The notes under the pieces are model-generated. The model saw only the letters and a list, made by a program, of their open reading frames with translations. It did no database searches and was not told where the DNA came from. This document shows, piece by piece, positions 25,366-33,934 of a DNA stretch of 60,551 bases. The stretch spans positions 1 through 60,551 of the forward strand of contig NZ_AXAR01000018.1 of assembly GCF_000472905.1 (NCBI RefSeq). Direction: 5' to 3'. The translations under genes and the position numbers were made by a program. How positions within the stretch are numbered: the stretch's first letter is position 1; each line of letters opens with the position of its first letter. This DNA is from Alicyclobacillus pomorum DSM 14955. Its GTDB lineage: Bacteria > Bacillota > Bacilli > Alicyclobacillales > Alicyclobacillaceae.

Positions 25366-25416
25366 GACAAAAAGAGACAAAGTGAGACAGTGATCTCGCT
25401 TTGTCTCTTTTTGTTT
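25366..25416 (+). terminator. Rho-independent terminator after acoR
   Basis: A stem of about 21 bp (25367-25387 with 25394-25414, one mismatch) ends in TTTTTGTTT. It isolates acoR from the sigma-54-driven operon. Confidence 0.9.
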
Positions 25417-25482
25417 CACACACGCCAAGCCAATGGCCGCCATGAACCCGAGGCATGTGCGGCGAAACGTCGGTGAGCTCGG

Positions 25483-25499
25483 TTGGCAAGGATCTTGCT
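25483..25499 (+). promoter_or_regulatory. Sigma-54 (-24/-12) promoter of the aco operon
   Basis: TTGGCAAGGATCTTGCT fits the sigma-54 consensus: GG at 25485-25486, GC at 25497-25498, exactly ten bases between them. Transcription would begin near 25510, giving about 140 bases of leader before acoA. A palindrome half site (TTGCAAATCGCT, 25575-25586) lies in that leader. Confidence 0.85.
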
Positions 25500-25650
25500 A
25501 TGTAAGGGTGGCGGGAGGTGGTCAACCTTTCGCTCAGCGAATTGCAACATTCCACGAAGTCGTTCGTCGTGACTTTGCAAATCGCTGACCTGGCAACCTT
25601 TCAAATGGAAACTGAAATTTTTGAAATCAATTCACAGGAGGAATGGAATC

Positions 25651-26643
25651 GTGAGTATGACTCAAGTCATCCAACCCGCCTTGACACACGACAAAGCTGT
25701 GTGGATGTACCAAAAGATGGTTGAGATTCGAAAGTTTGAAGACGCCGTGCACGACTTGTTCGCAAAGGGCAAGTTACCAGGATTTGTTCACTTATACGCC
25801 GGTGAGGAAGCCATTGCTGTTGGTGTCTGCGCTCATCTCGCCGAAACGGACTATATCACAAGCACCCACCGGGGACACGGTCACTGCATTGCCAAGGGAT
25901 GTGACCTCGACGGCATGATGGCGGAAATCTACGGCAAGGCGACGGGCTTGTGCAAAGGCAAGGGCGGTTCCATGCACATCGCTGATTTAACGAAGGGAAT
26001 GCTCGGAGCCAACGGTATTGTCGGCGGTGGATTCACGCTCGCTTGCGGTGCCGGATTGACGGCCAAAGTGAAAAAGACGCACGATGTCGCCGTCTGTTTC
26101 TTCGGGGACGGTGCGAACAACCAAGGAACGTTCCACGAAGGCATCAATCTGGCCGCCATCTGGCAGCTTCCCGTGATTTTTGTCGCAGAAAACAACGGGT
26201 ATGGCGAGGCGACACCCTTTTCCTACGCATCCAGTTGCACCCGAATTGCTGACAGGGCAGCAGGCTACAACATTCCAGGCGTGGTCGTAAACGGCAAGGA
26301 TGTCATTGAAGTCTACCAAGCGGCTGCACAAGCTATCCAGAGGGCGCGAAACGGCGAAGGACCAACCCTGATTGAGTGCCTGACCTATCGAAACTACGGT
26401 CACTTTGAGGGGGATGCGCAGAAATACAAAACCAAGGACGAAAGGCGCCTACACGTGGAAGAGCTGGACGCTATCTCCCAGTTTAGGCGGTATCTCGTAG
26501 AGCATCAGGTGGTACGGGAACAAGAGTTGTCCGACATTGATGCGAATGTGGAACAAGCGATTGAACACGCAATTCAATTTGCCGAAGAAAGCTCGTTCCC
26601 AGCAGAAGAAGAACTGTGGACGGATGTCTACGTTTCCTACTGA
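25651..26643 (+). CDS. acoA: Acetoin dehydrogenase-type E1 component, alpha subunit
   Basis: A 330-aa thiamine-diphosphate dehydrogenase subunit. The TPP/Mg motif runs from GDGANNQGTFHEG to ENNGYGEATPF. The substrate region has STHRGHGHCIAKG and GKGGSMHIAD, as in the AcoA/PdhA group. With the beta subunit it would decarboxylate or cleave acetoin and pass the acetyl group to lipoate on E2. GTG at 25651 is chosen since GGAGG is nine bases upstream; the ATG two codons later is the alternative. The sigma-54 promoter and the AcoR-like gene upstream favour acetoin over pyruvate as substrate. Confidence 0.9.
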   Translation: MSMTQVIQPALTHDKAVWMYQKMVEIRKFEDAVHDLFAKGKLPGFVHLYAGEEAIAVGVCAHLAETDYITSTHRGHGHCIAKGCDLDGMMAEIYGKATGLCKGKGGSMHIADLTKGMLGANGIVGGGFTLACGAGLTAKVKKTHDVAVCFFGDGANNQGTFHEGINLAAIWQLPVIFVAENNGYGEATPFSYASSCTRIADRAAGYNIPGVVVNGKDVIEVYQAAAQAIQRARNGEGPTLIECLTYRNYGHFEGDAQKYKTKDERRLHVEELDAISQFRRYLVEHQVVREQELSDIDANVEQAIEHAIQFAEESSFPAEEELWTDVYVSY

Positions 26644-26674
26644 GCATCGTGTCAGATTGAATGGAGGGATACAC

Positions 26675-27712
26675 ATGTCGAAAAAGATGAGTTTTTCAGA
26701 AGCTATTAATGAAGCGTTGACGCTGGCGATGGAGGCAGATGAAAACGTTATCTTGATGGGAGAAGATGTTGCAGGAGGCGCCCAGGTGGACCACCTTCAG
26801 GACGACGAAGCGTGGGGTGGCGTCCTCGGTGTCACAAAGGGCTTAGTTCAAAAGTTTGGTCGCGAACGAGTGCTCGATACACCCATCAGCGAAGCGGGAT
26901 ATATCGGAGCTGCGGTTGCCGCCGCGGCAACTGGTTTGCGGCCAATTGCCGAGTTGATGTTCAACGACTTTATTGGAAGCTGCCTGGACCAACTGATGAA
27001 CCAGGCCGCGAAGCTTCGATACATGTTCGGTGGTAAAGCAGAGGTGCCTGTCACCATTCGCACCACGCATGGGGCCGGATTTCGTGCGGCCGCGCAACAC
27101 TCGCAGAGTCTATACGCCTTGTTCACGCACATTCCGGGTCTGAAAGTCGTCATCCCCTCCACCCCAGCTGATGCGAAGGGACTGTTGCTCGCCTCCATTG
27201 CAGATAACGATCCCGTCGTGTTCTTTGAAGACAAAACGCTGTATAACATGACCGGCGAAGTGCCGGAAGGGAGCTACCTCATCCCCTTGGGCAAGGCAGA
27301 CATTAAACGCGAAGGCAGCGACTTGACGATTGTCGCCATTGGCAAGCAGGTGCATACCGCGCTGACCGCAGCAGAAAAGTTGGCCACTCGGGGCATTGAG
27401 GTAGAGGTCGTAGATCCGCGTTGCCTGTCTCCGCTCGACGAAGAGACCATCCTGGCTTCTGTCGCCAAGACCAACCGCCTTATTGTCATTGACGAAGCTA
27501 CGTCCCGATGCAGCGCGGCTACGGACATTGCAGCACTGGTCGCAGACAAAGGATTTGACACGTTGGATGCCCCCATCAAACTGATTACCGGTCCCCATAC
27601 ACCGGTGCCATTTTCACCCGTACTGGAAGACCTCTATCTACCATCTCCGAAAAAAGTGATTCAAGTCGTTTCAGAGTTACTCGGAGACAGCTCCATTGTC
27701 GCCGTTTCCTAA
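26675..27712 (+). CDS. acoB: Acetoin dehydrogenase-type E1 component, beta subunit
   Basis: A 345-aa transketolase-like partner of the alpha subunit (MSFSEAINEALTLAM, VILMGEDVAGG, RVLDTPISEAGYIGAA, EVEVVDPRCLSPLDEETI). It completes the TPP site in an alpha2beta2 E1. The ATG at 26675 follows TGGAGGGATACAC, 31 bases after the acoA stop. A small GC hairpin lies just beyond its stop. Substrate is inferred from operon structure. Confidence 0.92.
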   Translation: MSKKMSFSEAINEALTLAMEADENVILMGEDVAGGAQVDHLQDDEAWGGVLGVTKGLVQKFGRERVLDTPISEAGYIGAAVAAAATGLRPIAELMFNDFIGSCLDQLMNQAAKLRYMFGGKAEVPVTIRTTHGAGFRAAAQHSQSLYALFTHIPGLKVVIPSTPADAKGLLLASIADNDPVVFFEDKTLYNMTGEVPEGSYLIPLGKADIKREGSDLTIVAIGKQVHTALTAAEKLATRGIEVEVVDPRCLSPLDEETILASVAKTNRLIVIDEATSRCSAATDIAALVADKGFDTLDAPIKLITGPHTPVPFSPVLEDLYLPSPKKVIQVVSELLGDSSIVAVS

Positions 27713-27729
27713 CCAATTCATGCCGAGAC

Positions 27730-27751
27730 GGGGCGAGGGGAGGCTCGCCCC
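27730..27751 (+). promoter_or_regulatory. Intercistronic hairpin between acoB and acoC
   Basis: GGGGCGAG pairs with CTCGCCCC around a six-base loop, just after acoB and before the acoC ribosome site. There is no T-run, so it probably affects message stability or acoC translation rather than ending transcription. Confidence 0.55.
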
Positions 27752-27776
27752 TCATCACCAGGAAGGAGTGCTGGAA

Positions 27777-29015
27777 GTGGCAACCGAAATCGTCATGCCG
27801 AAGCTAGGAATGGGAATGGAAAAAGGAACGGTGGTGGCCTGGCAGAAACAAGTGGGAGATCCTGTTCAAAAAGGCGAGACACTCGTCGAAATTCGCTCGG
27901 AGAAAATTGAGTTCGAAGTGGAAGCACCGGAGGATGGCGTCCTCCTGGACATCGCGGTGCCAAACGAAGGTGTGGTGCCTTGCGGGACCATCATCGGCTA
28001 CGTGGGCTCCCCCGCAGAGCTGGTCAACACGGATTCTTCTCATGTGACACAAACAACCGCGGTTGCTGTCGCAGCTCCGCCACAGAAGAAGATAAAAATT
28101 TCCCCTGTCGCCAAGAAGATAGCGGAGGCTGCAGGACTCAATATCGACAGCATCGTTGGGACAGGGCCGGACGGCCGAATCACCAAGGAAGACGTTGAAC
28201 GTGCGATTGCAGCGGGGAGCCCGGATGTTGGCCCTCATGTTGAAACGAAGCCCACGACTGCGACGCCTTCGGTTGCCGCGAAGATACCCCAAGAGAACCC
28301 GCAAGACCTGTCTGCTGCACCTTCGGAACCAGTCAAAGTGTTTGTAACAGGTGTGCGCAAAGCCATTGCAAACAGGATGTTGCAGAGCCTGCAACAAACA
28401 GCCCAGTTAACCATCACCATGAGCGCCGACGTCACGGACGCGCTAGAGATACAAAGACAGCACGGAGAACGTATTCGTGAACGCTATGATACGAAGCTCA
28501 CCGTCACCGACTTCGTCGCACGCGCCACCGTTCTCGCCCTGCTCGAACACCCACAGGTAAACAGTGTCTTCTCGGATTCAGAGATCCTGCAGCACACCGG
28601 AGTCCACCTTGGAATCGCTGTAGCGCTGGACGATGGCCTCATCGTACCTACCATTCGAAACGCTAACCGATTGTCGTTCATCGACTTGGCCAAATCCGTG
28701 AAATCGGTGAGTCAGCGCGCCCGAAGCGGAAAATTGCATGGTGAGGAAACGGGCGGATCGACTTTTACCATTACAAACCTGGGTGCATACGGCGTCGAGT
28801 ACTTCACCCCCATCCTCAATCCCCCGGAAACCGGCATCCTGGGTGTTGGGAGCGTGCAAGACCAGCCCCGGTACATCGGTTCAGAATTACAAAGACGCAG
28901 CATATTGCCGCTGAGTCTCACGTTTGATCACCGAGCTCTGGATGGCGCCCCCGCCGCTCAGTTCCTCGGCACCGTGAAGCGATATTTAGAAGCGCCTATC
29001 CACTTGTTGCTTTAA
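27777..29015 (+). CDS. acoC: Dihydrolipoamide acetyltransferase (E2) of the acetoin dehydrogenase complex
   Basis: A 412-aa E2 core. Residues 1-78 are a single lipoyl domain with the modified Lys in RSEKIEFEV. About 105-145 is the subunit-binding domain (KISPVAKKIAEAAGLNIDSI). The rest is the acyltransferase domain ending with the catalytic DHRALDG. GTG at 27777 is the best start: GGAAGGAG precedes it by eight bases and the lipoyl domain begins at once. It takes the acetyl group from E1, forms acetyl-CoA and is reoxidised by the E3 encoded next. Confidence 0.92.
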   Translation: MATEIVMPKLGMGMEKGTVVAWQKQVGDPVQKGETLVEIRSEKIEFEVEAPEDGVLLDIAVPNEGVVPCGTIIGYVGSPAELVNTDSSHVTQTTAVAVAAPPQKKIKISPVAKKIAEAAGLNIDSIVGTGPDGRITKEDVERAIAAGSPDVGPHVETKPTTATPSVAAKIPQENPQDLSAAPSEPVKVFVTGVRKAIANRMLQSLQQTAQLTITMSADVTDALEIQRQHGERIRERYDTKLTVTDFVARATVLALLEHPQVNSVFSDSEILQHTGVHLGIAVALDDGLIVPTIRNANRLSFIDLAKSVKSVSQRARSGKLHGEETGGSTFTITNLGAYGVEYFTPILNPPETGILGVGSVQDQPRYIGSELQRRSILPLSLTFDHRALDGAPAAQFLGTVKRYLEAPIHLLL

Positions 29016-29031
29016 TCGGAGGTGAACGCAT

Positions 29032-30426
29032 GTGACAAGCGACATCATCGTAGTTGGTGGTGGGCCTGCTGGCTACTGCGCGGCTATCATGGCCGCGCGA
29101 CTCGGTGCGAAAGTGTCACTGGTGGAACAAGGGGACCTCGGCGGAACGTGCCTCAATGAAGGCTGCATGCCCACCAAATCCCTGCTCGAGTCGGTCAGTT
29201 TGTATCAAAAAGTGAAGTCAGCCTACGATTTTGGCATCGACTTGCCCGTCGACCAAGTCGTCCCCAATTGGGTGAATATCCAGCGCTTCAAGGATAAGAC
29301 CGTGCGGCAACTGGTCGCAGGCATCGGATACCTGATGAAAAAGAACCAGATCAGGGTGATTCACGGCCAAGCCCATTTCGTGAATCAACAAGTGCTCGCC
29401 GTCGAAACTACAGACGGAACCGAGGAACTTGAGGCGGACCGATTCATTATCGCCACGGGGTCCGAACCCGTGCAGCTCCCGTTTGCACCCGTGGATGGCG
29501 AGTGGGTCATCCACAGCAGCCACGCTCTGACACTCTCTCAGATCCCTGAATCTCTTGTGATTGTCGGAGGTGGCGTCATCGGCTGCGAGTTCGCGAGTGT
29601 ATACAGCCGACTGGGAACCAAGGTGACCATCATTGAAGCGGCGGATCACATCCTTCCCGCTGAAGACAGCGACATCGCCGAGATATTGCACGCCCAACTG
29701 AAGCACCACGGCGTAGCGATTCATACCTCTTCGTCGGTTCAGACGTTGGATGCTAGTACGATGCGCGTTTGTTTTACCACCCGTGATGGTGAAGAACAGT
29801 ACGTCTCGGCGCAATATGTACTCATTTCTGTGGGACGTAAGCCGAGAATCGACAACCTCGGACTGGAGTTGACTGGCGTCACTTACACAAAACATGGCGT
29901 TTCTGTGAACGAATACATGCAGACGACTGTTTCTCACATGTATGCCTGTGGCGACGTGGCAGGTGGGATTCAGTTGGCACACGTGGCTTTTCACGAAGGT
30001 GAGGTGGCCGCCGTCAACGCGTGCTCACAGAACGGCCAGCAGAAAAAAGTAAACTACCGAGCCGTACCGCGGTGCATTTACACTTCGCCAGAGGTCGCGA
30101 GCGTTGGTTTGACAAGCCAGCAGGCGAGGGAGCAATACGGTGACATCCTCATCGGAGAACTCCCGTTTGCAGCCAACGGAAAAGCGCTCATACACGGCGA
30201 AGCTTCTGGCAAAGTGAAGGTGATGGTCGATCCACAGTTTCACGAAATCCTCGGGGTCACGATTGTCGGCCCGCTGGCTACCGAACTCATTGGCCAAGGC
30301 ACTCTCATGTTACATGGAGAGATGACCGTGGACTCCGTAGAGGATTTGATCTCGGCACATCCCACCTTGTCCGAAGCCGTGAGGGAGGCTGTGTTACAAG
30401 CCGTAGGCAAAGCGGTACATATTTGA
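29032..30426 (+). CDS. acoL: Dihydrolipoyl dehydrogenase (E3)
   Basis: A 464-aa FAD/NAD disulfide oxidoreductase. It has the FAD-binding GGGPAGYCAAIMAARLG, the redox disulfide in GGTCLNEGCMPTKS, the NAD site VIVGGGVIGCEFASVYSRLG, and the C-terminal His-Glu pair in SAHPTLSEAVRE. It regenerates oxidised lipoate on the E2 and makes NADH. GTG start at 29032 with GGAGGTGAACGCAT before it, 16 bases after acoC. Last gene before a strong terminator. Confidence 0.94.
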   Translation: MTSDIIVVGGGPAGYCAAIMAARLGAKVSLVEQGDLGGTCLNEGCMPTKSLLESVSLYQKVKSAYDFGIDLPVDQVVPNWVNIQRFKDKTVRQLVAGIGYLMKKNQIRVIHGQAHFVNQQVLAVETTDGTEELEADRFIIATGSEPVQLPFAPVDGEWVIHSSHALTLSQIPESLVIVGGGVIGCEFASVYSRLGTKVTIIEAADHILPAEDSDIAEILHAQLKHHGVAIHTSSSVQTLDASTMRVCFTTRDGEEQYVSAQYVLISVGRKPRIDNLGLELTGVTYTKHGVSVNEYMQTTVSHMYACGDVAGGIQLAHVAFHEGEVAAVNACSQNGQQKKVNYRAVPRCIYTSPEVASVGLTSQQAREQYGDILIGELPFAANGKALIHGEASGKVKVMVDPQFHEILGVTIVGPLATELIGQGTLMLHGEMTVDSVEDLISAHPTLSEAVREAVLQAVGKAVHI

Positions 30427-30460
30427 CCGTAAGCGTTCATGTTCAGTGCGGCATCATGGC

Positions 30461-30506
30461 AAAAAGAGAGACGCGCCCCAACCGGTGAGCCCGTCTCTCT
30501 TTTTTC
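30461..30506. terminator. Bidirectional terminator between acoL and the acyl-CoA synthetase gene
   Basis: AAAAAGAGAGACG (30461-30473) pairs with CGTCTCTCTTTTT, giving T-runs on both strands. It serves the convergent genes on either side. Confidence 0.92.
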
Positions 30507-30512
30507 TATGTC

Positions 30513-30530
30513 AGCGATTGCAATATCGCT
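30513..30530. promoter_or_regulatory. Variant palindrome AGCGAT-N6-ATCGCT
   Basis: AGCGATTGCAATATCGCT keeps both six-base arms of the recurring element perfectly, with a different centre. It lies immediately beyond the stop of the acyl-CoA synthetase gene. Conservation of the arms rather than the centre argues for protein binding. Confidence 0.5.
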
Positions 30531-32245
30531 CATGTGGGAGGTGCGCCTGCGCGCTTTCCTTTCCGGTCGTACTCTCGCCGCTTGAGCACATTGCGCTGAA
30601 TCTTCCCCGAAGGCGTCATCGGGTACTCTGTGACGAACTCTACCTCACGCGGATACTCGTGCGCACCGAGTCGATGTTTTACCCAGTTCTGCAACTCCAG
30701 AGCCAACTCTGAAGTGGGTGAAACGCCGTCTCGCAGTTGAACGAACGCCTTCACAATTTCTCCCCGAACCGCGTCTGGACTGCCCACGACAGCCGCCATC
30801 ACGACGCCAGGGTGCTTCACCAGTACTTCCTCCACCTCCGCAGGCCCGATACGGTATCCCGCAGAACTGATGATGTCATCGCTGCGGCCGACAAAGTGAA
30901 AATAGCCTTCGTCATCGACGTAGCCCAAATCGCCCGTGCGCATCCAACTGTTCGTAAACTTGGATTTCGTCGCATCCGGTCGATTCCAGTATTCCAGGAA
31001 CATCACAGGATCTGGACTTCGAACGGCAATTTCTCCGACAGTTCCCGCCTTCGCCGGTTGCCCTTGCTCATCCAGGACCGTCACGTCGTGACCTGGGATG
31101 GGACGCCCCATCGAGTTCGGTTTTGCAGGGAACAGTTGGCTACAGTTTCCAAGCACCAGATTGCATTCCGTCTGTCCATAAAACTCGTTGATGGAGACGC
31201 CCAGATTCTCTCTCGCCCAGGCCAGCGTTTCTTCTCCCATTGGCTCGCCACCGCTGGCAATGGATCTGACATCCAAATCCCACCGACTCCGTGGATCTCT
31301 TATTTGACGCATCATTTTGAGTGACGTCGGAGGTAAAAAGACGTTGCGGACACCCCAGCGTTCCATGAGGTGGAACGCGTCTTCCGGATCAAACTTCGCC
31401 ATCCGCTGTGCCAGTACCGGCACCCCCCAGTGCAGCGCCGGAAACAGCACATCGAACAGTCCCCCAATCCAGGCCCAGTCTGCTGGCGTCCAAAACAGGT
31501 CACCCTGTTGTGGCATGAAGTCGTGCGGCAGGCTCACCCCTGGTAGATGCCCCAGCAGAACACGATGTCCGTGCAACGCCCCTTTCGCAGGCCCCGTCGT
31601 CCCGGAAGTGTAGATAATGACAGCCGGATCATCCGGGGTCGTCACCACCGACTGGAACCGAGCCGAGCTGTTCGCCATCAGATCTGCCCAAGCATAGATC
31701 CGGAGTCTGCCTGCATTCCGACTCTTCTCCGCATCGGTCACTACGACAAACTCCAAAGTGGTCAGGTCGTCGCGAGCATCGAGAATTCGGTCCAGATGCA
31801 CGCTTTCCGTCACAAGCGCCCGCGCCCCAGAATCGTTCAGTCGATGGACGAGCGCGTCCGGACCAAACAATGTGAACAGCGGAACCGCAATACCTCCCAT
31901 CTTGTACGTCGCAATGTGAGAGACGGCGAGTTCGGGACTTTGGGATAGAAGAATACCCACCCTGTCTCTCTGAACACATCCGAGACCGCACAATGCGTTC
32001 GCCAGGCGATTCGACGACATCGCAAGCTCCCAGTACGTCCATTTTTCGTGCGTTCCGTCGCCTTTGTCGTAAATGATGGCCAATTTTCCTTTGTCGACCG
32101 CATGCTTATCGGACACGTCCACACCGATGTTGAACGTCGTCGGTAGGCTCCATCGAAATCGCTTTCTCAACTCGTCATAAGAAGTGTCGCATGATAAGTC
32201 CGACATGCGTAGCCACTCTTCGTGTTCGTCTCGTGCGAGTTCCAT
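30530..32245 (-). CDS. AMP-forming acyl-CoA synthetase (acetyl/medium-chain type)
   Basis: A 571-aa ANL-family ligase that activates a short or medium acid to its CoA ester with ATP. The P-loop-like YTSGTTGPAKGALHGH, the FYGQTECNL core motif, the TGDLGYVDDEGYFHFVGRSDD hinge region and the C-terminal catalytic Lys in TPSGKIQRN are all present. The overall pattern is closer to AcsM-like acyl-CoA synthetases than to classical Acs. The ATG at 32245 follows GGAGGGACC; an 81-codon extension upstream is rejected. Placed downstream of the aco operon in convergent orientation, it could recapture the acetate formed from acetoin-derived acetaldehyde; that is an inference. Confidence 0.9.
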   Translation of the reverse strand: MELARDEHEEWLRMSDLSCDTSYDELRKRFRWSLPTTFNIGVDVSDKHAVDKGKLAIIYDKGDGTHEKWTYWELAMSSNRLANALCGLGCVQRDRVGILLSQSPELAVSHIATYKMGGIAVPLFTLFGPDALVHRLNDSGARALVTESVHLDRILDARDDLTTLEFVVVTDAEKSRNAGRLRIYAWADLMANSSARFQSVVTTPDDPAVIIYTSGTTGPAKGALHGHRVLLGHLPGVSLPHDFMPQQGDLFWTPADWAWIGGLFDVLFPALHWGVPVLAQRMAKFDPEDAFHLMERWGVRNVFLPPTSLKMMRQIRDPRSRWDLDVRSIASGGEPMGEETLAWARENLGVSINEFYGQTECNLVLGNCSQLFPAKPNSMGRPIPGHDVTVLDEQGQPAKAGTVGEIAVRSPDPVMFLEYWNRPDATKSKFTNSWMRTGDLGYVDDEGYFHFVGRSDDIISSAGYRIGPAEVEEVLVKHPGVVMAAVVGSPDAVRGEIVKAFVQLRDGVSPTSELALELQNWVKHRLGAHEYPREVEFVTEYPMTPSGKIQRNVLKRREYDRKGKRAGAPPT

Positions 32246-32408
32246 ATGCGGTCCCTCCAAGTTGTGGGTGACATCTTGTTGTGTAACTATTCTAAAAATA
32301 TGGAGGATATCCTTCGTCGTCATACGGTAGACATACGAGTCCGTACATGATGGAGCGAATTGCAGATTCCGCGAGCGTGGTGGTCCCTGACTCGCACCAT
32401 TGAAAATC

Positions 32409-32433
32409 GCGAGGAGGTTAAGAACCTCCTCGC
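32409..32433 (-). terminator. Hairpin downstream of the Nramp gene
   Basis: GCGAGGAGGTT pairs perfectly with AACCTCCTCGC around a three-base loop, followed on the minus strand by GATTTTC. The T-run is weak. It also lies in the leader of the acyl-CoA synthetase gene. The rest of 32246-32523 shows no gene. Confidence 0.6.
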
Positions 32434-32523
32434 ATGATTCCCTGCGTATCCATTGTTTCCATGACACGAGCAAGCAACGGGTCTTCAACTTTCGCCCTTA
32501 CACTCGTCCTCAACGCTGCATCG

Positions 32524-33777
32524 TTACACAATCAATCGAATTCCCATGTAGACACCAAAGAGCATGACAATACCGGAGACACCCCAGACGACGTATTTGT
32601 ACACGCCACGCATTCTCCACTCTTTCGGCAAAACCTTTGCCTCCAGCAACAGGAGAAAACCTAACACGATGGGTAGCAACAGGGCATTCATGACTTCCGT
32701 GTCCACAGAAAGATTCACAAGATTGATTCCACTGAACACGAGAATCGCGCCACCAATGTGCGCCAGCGTGTAAATGGTATAGAATGTCTTTGCATCTTTA
32801 AATTTGCTGTTGACGCTGTGTTTGAAACCGACGACCTCGCCAATCCCCCATGCGCCTGCCAAAGAGACGACAAGCGCTGCCACGAAACTGGCCCCCAGCA
32901 TCCCTAAGCCAAAGATCACCTTCGCACCAGATGGACCGAGGAACGGAAGCAATCCCTGTGAGATGTCCCCAACCGTGTTTAACGGATGTGACGGGTCGGC
33001 AATGCCGACGGTGGCCGCGATCATGACGACAACGGCAATCATGACAACTTGCGTCAAGACCGAGCCAGTCAATGTATCCCATCGTGCACCTTTCAAGTGG
33101 TGATGCGTTAACTTCCGGTCGACGACCGCGGACTGCTGGTAAAAAATCATCCACGGCATGATCACAGCACCGACATTCGCAGCCAAAAGAAAGATGTAAC
33201 TTTGATTGTGAATCGGGATGGTACCTAATCCTTGAAGGATCTGGTGCGCGTTTGGGTGGGCCATCATGGCGGCCGGAACCAACAGTAATTCGAACAAACC
33301 CATGGCAATCCCAATGCGTTCGACTCGCTTATAGCTCCCTGTCAGCCCGATAACAATCAACAAAATCGTCGCAACGGATACGCTGTACCTTGGCGAAATC
33401 CCAAACAATTCGCCGACGCCCGCGATTCCGCTGAACTCTGTCACCAGTGCCCCTATGGCAGAGAGGAATAACGTGGACACCGAGAAAATGGCCCACTTTC
33501 GTCCAAATCGCTCGCGAATCAGTTCGCCGTGCCCTTTTCCTGTAACAATCCCGAGACGAACGGTAATTTCCTGTACCAGATATACAATCGGAATGAGGAT
33601 CAGCTGCGGTAACACCATCGCGTACCCCCACTCCGCACCGGATTGCGCAGCTGTGATAATACATCCGGCATCCGTATTGGCAAGCATGACGATAATTCCC
33701 GGCCCAAATATAGCAAGGGCGTTGAGCACGCGTTTCATGGATCCTACGGGTTTCATGGGCTGTGTGAGAGTTTCCAT
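32524..33777 (-). CDS. Nramp-family divalent metal transporter with atypical motifs
   Basis: A 417-aa protein with about eleven membrane segments and the LeuT-like fold of Nramp/MntH transporters. The metal-binding helices are unusual: the DPGN of helix 1 reads DAGC (NTDAGCIITAAQSGAEWGY) and the MPH of helix 6 reads MPW (GAVIMPWMIFYQQSA). The Asp and Met ligands remain. Such changes occur in divergent Nramp branches, some of which carry magnesium or other ions rather than manganese, so I do not assign the mntH symbol. The ATG at 33777 has a modest ribosome site. Upstream lies one more copy of the recurring palindrome (33890-33906). Confidence 0.85.
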   Translation of the reverse strand: METLTQPMKPVGSMKRVLNALAIFGPGIIVMLANTDAGCIITAAQSGAEWGYAMVLPQLILIPIVYLVQEITVRLGIVTGKGHGELIRERFGRKWAIFSVSTLFLSAIGALVTEFSGIAGVGELFGISPRYSVSVATILLIVIGLTGSYKRVERIGIAMGLFELLLVPAAMMAHPNAHQILQGLGTIPIHNQSYIFLLAANVGAVIMPWMIFYQQSAVVDRKLTHHHLKGARWDTLTGSVLTQVVMIAVVVMIAATVGIADPSHPLNTVGDISQGLLPFLGPSGAKVIFGLGMLGASFVAALVVSLAGAWGIGEVVGFKHSVNSKFKDAKTFYTIYTLAHIGGAILVFSGINLVNLSVDTEVMNALLLPIVLGFLLLLEAKVLPKEWRMRGVYKYVVWGVSGIVMLFGVYMGIRLIV

Positions 33778-33889
33778 CCGTGTCTTCCTAGTTCCAGTTT
33801 TACACTGTTAGTATGATCTAATTACATGAGTTAGTGTAATCGAGTCATAATGTTGATTTCAATAGTCAACTTTTTAAAATTGCGAAGAC

Positions 33890-33906
33890 TGATTTGCAAA
33901 TCGCTG
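33890..33906. promoter_or_regulatory. Copy of the recurring palindrome upstream of the Nramp gene
   Basis: TGATTTGCAAATCGCTG has a perfect right arm and a degenerate left arm. It lies about 110 bases before the transporter start and just beyond the MFS stop. Confidence 0.45.
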
Positions 33907-33934
33907 GCCATAAGTGTTCTCTCACACGCCACGG

